Origin: Euwallacea fornicatus
Taxonomy: Eukaryota; Arthropoda; Insecta; Coleoptera; Curculionidae
Direction: 5' to 3'
Assembly: GCF_040115645.1 (NCBI RefSeq)
Contig: NC_089576.1
Span: 1 to 64,000 of the forward strand
DNA length: 64,000 nt
Shown one piece after another: positions 62,901 through 64,000 of the stretch; the stretch's first letter is position 1, and every line of letters begins with the position of its first letter. A program made the translations under genes and the position numbers. The notes under the pieces were generated by a model, which saw nothing but the letters and a program-made list of their open reading frames with translations, did not search any database and was not told the origin of the DNA.

Positions 62901-64000
62901 TACAACACATTTCCTGCAAAAGGGTCTGATTTTCAACGGTTGTCAGTATAGACGATTGGATCCTATACTGAGAGCATAAAACCGCCCTTAACGAGTGAAT
63001 TTGCACCATTCTTCTCTGAATAAAAGAACTCTTTCCCGACAGAACTTTCAAATTAACATAAATTTCTTTAGAAGCAGTTTTGCAAGAAATTTAATTCATG
63101 TTTACTAAAAATACGACCTTCCAATTTCACATAACAAAAAAACCAACCATGTGCGTTGTGCTTCGTTATTTATTGCCTGACAACTAAATTAGAATCATAA
63201 ATAGTTCTTTTTTATTGTGTGTTGCTCATGCAAAAACAGAGAACCATCTCCAAATTAAACCCTTTTAGAGCAAAAAAGCTATGTAATATTTCCTTTACGG
63301 TTAAAGAAACTGCTATTTTTTATCGGGTTTCCTCACTTCCAGCGTAAATCTAGTTGGAATGTAGAGCTCGATTGTTTTTTTTTTAATAGCATTTAATGAA
63401 AAACGGGATTAACGTGATATTAAAAACGAAGGTTATACCGATATAGTCTTTATTTATGGCTTGCCTAAGGATAAAAACATAGTGAAGCATCGCACCTCGC
63501 CGGGCACCTCGACACTCGCCTCGCTCAGTATTTAATATCGCCGCTGATTAACATAATCAAGAAGTTTGTTTATCGTTTGTTTTATCATAGTTCATTTGTC
63601 TAGTTTCTTACGATCAGAGAGGTGATAATGTCTGATTTAGATGGTGATAGTGACCCGCCAAATACCTTGATATAGTGCCTATTATTAATTATGCTTCGTT
63701 TATATTAAATTTGTTCTGGCCTCGCAAGCAGCACCACATATTTCGTTCTTCTACCTTTAACGAACATTGAATCCTTCCATCGAGCCGAACATATGGGGTA
63801 CTGCTGATTAAACGTATCGCACACTGTTGCTCTCATGGAGGGAGTGGGGGGTTTAGAGAACCAATCACAAAACAAGTTTTAAGCACTTCGCCGCTGGAAA
63901 ACAAAATATTTTGTTCCTCATTTTGCGGTGATGTGAGGGATGAGGTGCGATGCTCATTGCTCAATAAATTCAGTTTGTCCTGTACTCGTATGATTCTATT
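62901..64000. other. Window end, no supported gene
   Basis: A 13-bp exact inverted repeat (AGCATCGCACCTC) lies at 63486-63498 and 63942-63954. No gene was identified. Confidence 0.4.

Noticed and set aside
1..64000. CRISPR arrays, rRNA or tRNA genes
   Set aside because: None seen. The only regular array is the telomere, which has no spacers, and no tRNA-like B-box with a matching cloverleaf was found by eye.

Overview
This window looks like the left physical end of an insect chromosome. It opens with about 5.34 kb of a perfect 10-bp tandem repeat. The G-rich strand of that repeat (TTCAGGTTAG) runs outward to base 1, as a telomere's should. The unit reads as a composite of TTAG and TTCAGG, close to the insect TTAGG and beetle TCAGG telomere motifs. 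Together with low GC, short introns and many TA-flanked Tc1/mariner relics, this suggests an insect, perhaps a beetle. The species cannot be named from the sequence alone.

Layout. 1-5343: telomere. 5344 to about 21690: three tandem copies of a long subtelomeric unit (U1 5344-8926, U2 8927-12725, U3 12726 to about 21690). U3 is broken up by insertions of foldback elements and other DNA. Each unit has a head with decayed telomere-like motifs and two AACCCGGGTT palindromes, a kilobase-scale purine (A)-rich tract, a small TA-flanked MITE, a region with four conserved hairpins, and a GC-richer tail. I see no convincing protein gene here. 21.7-24.7 kb is unique sequence holding a cluster of CTCF-like motifs.

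Gene island, 24.7-37.2 kb. There are three genes. A single-exon monothiol glutaredoxin of the GLRX5 class lies on the plus strand. A 1,718-residue C2H2/ING-type PHD zinc-finger protein lies on the minus strand; I assembled it from 11 coding exons with consistent splice phases, and it may be the insect row protein. A 93-residue UPF0729/C18orf32 homologue lies on the plus strand. The zinc-finger gene and the UPF0729 gene are divergent and about 1.5 kb apart, with a cluster of five CGATA sites between them. The three genes have no obvious shared pathway: one is mitochondrial Fe-S biogenesis, one chromatin reading, one an ER/lipid-droplet membrane protein.

From 37.2 kb to the end I found no convincing gene. 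The region is AT-rich and littered with decayed Tc1 and mariner transposases and foldback MITEs with CAGGGTG-type ends. A GC-richer patch at 62.05-62.9 kb carries a TATA box, a palindromic CRE and a CCAAT motif, and could be the promoter of a gene lying mostly outside the window.
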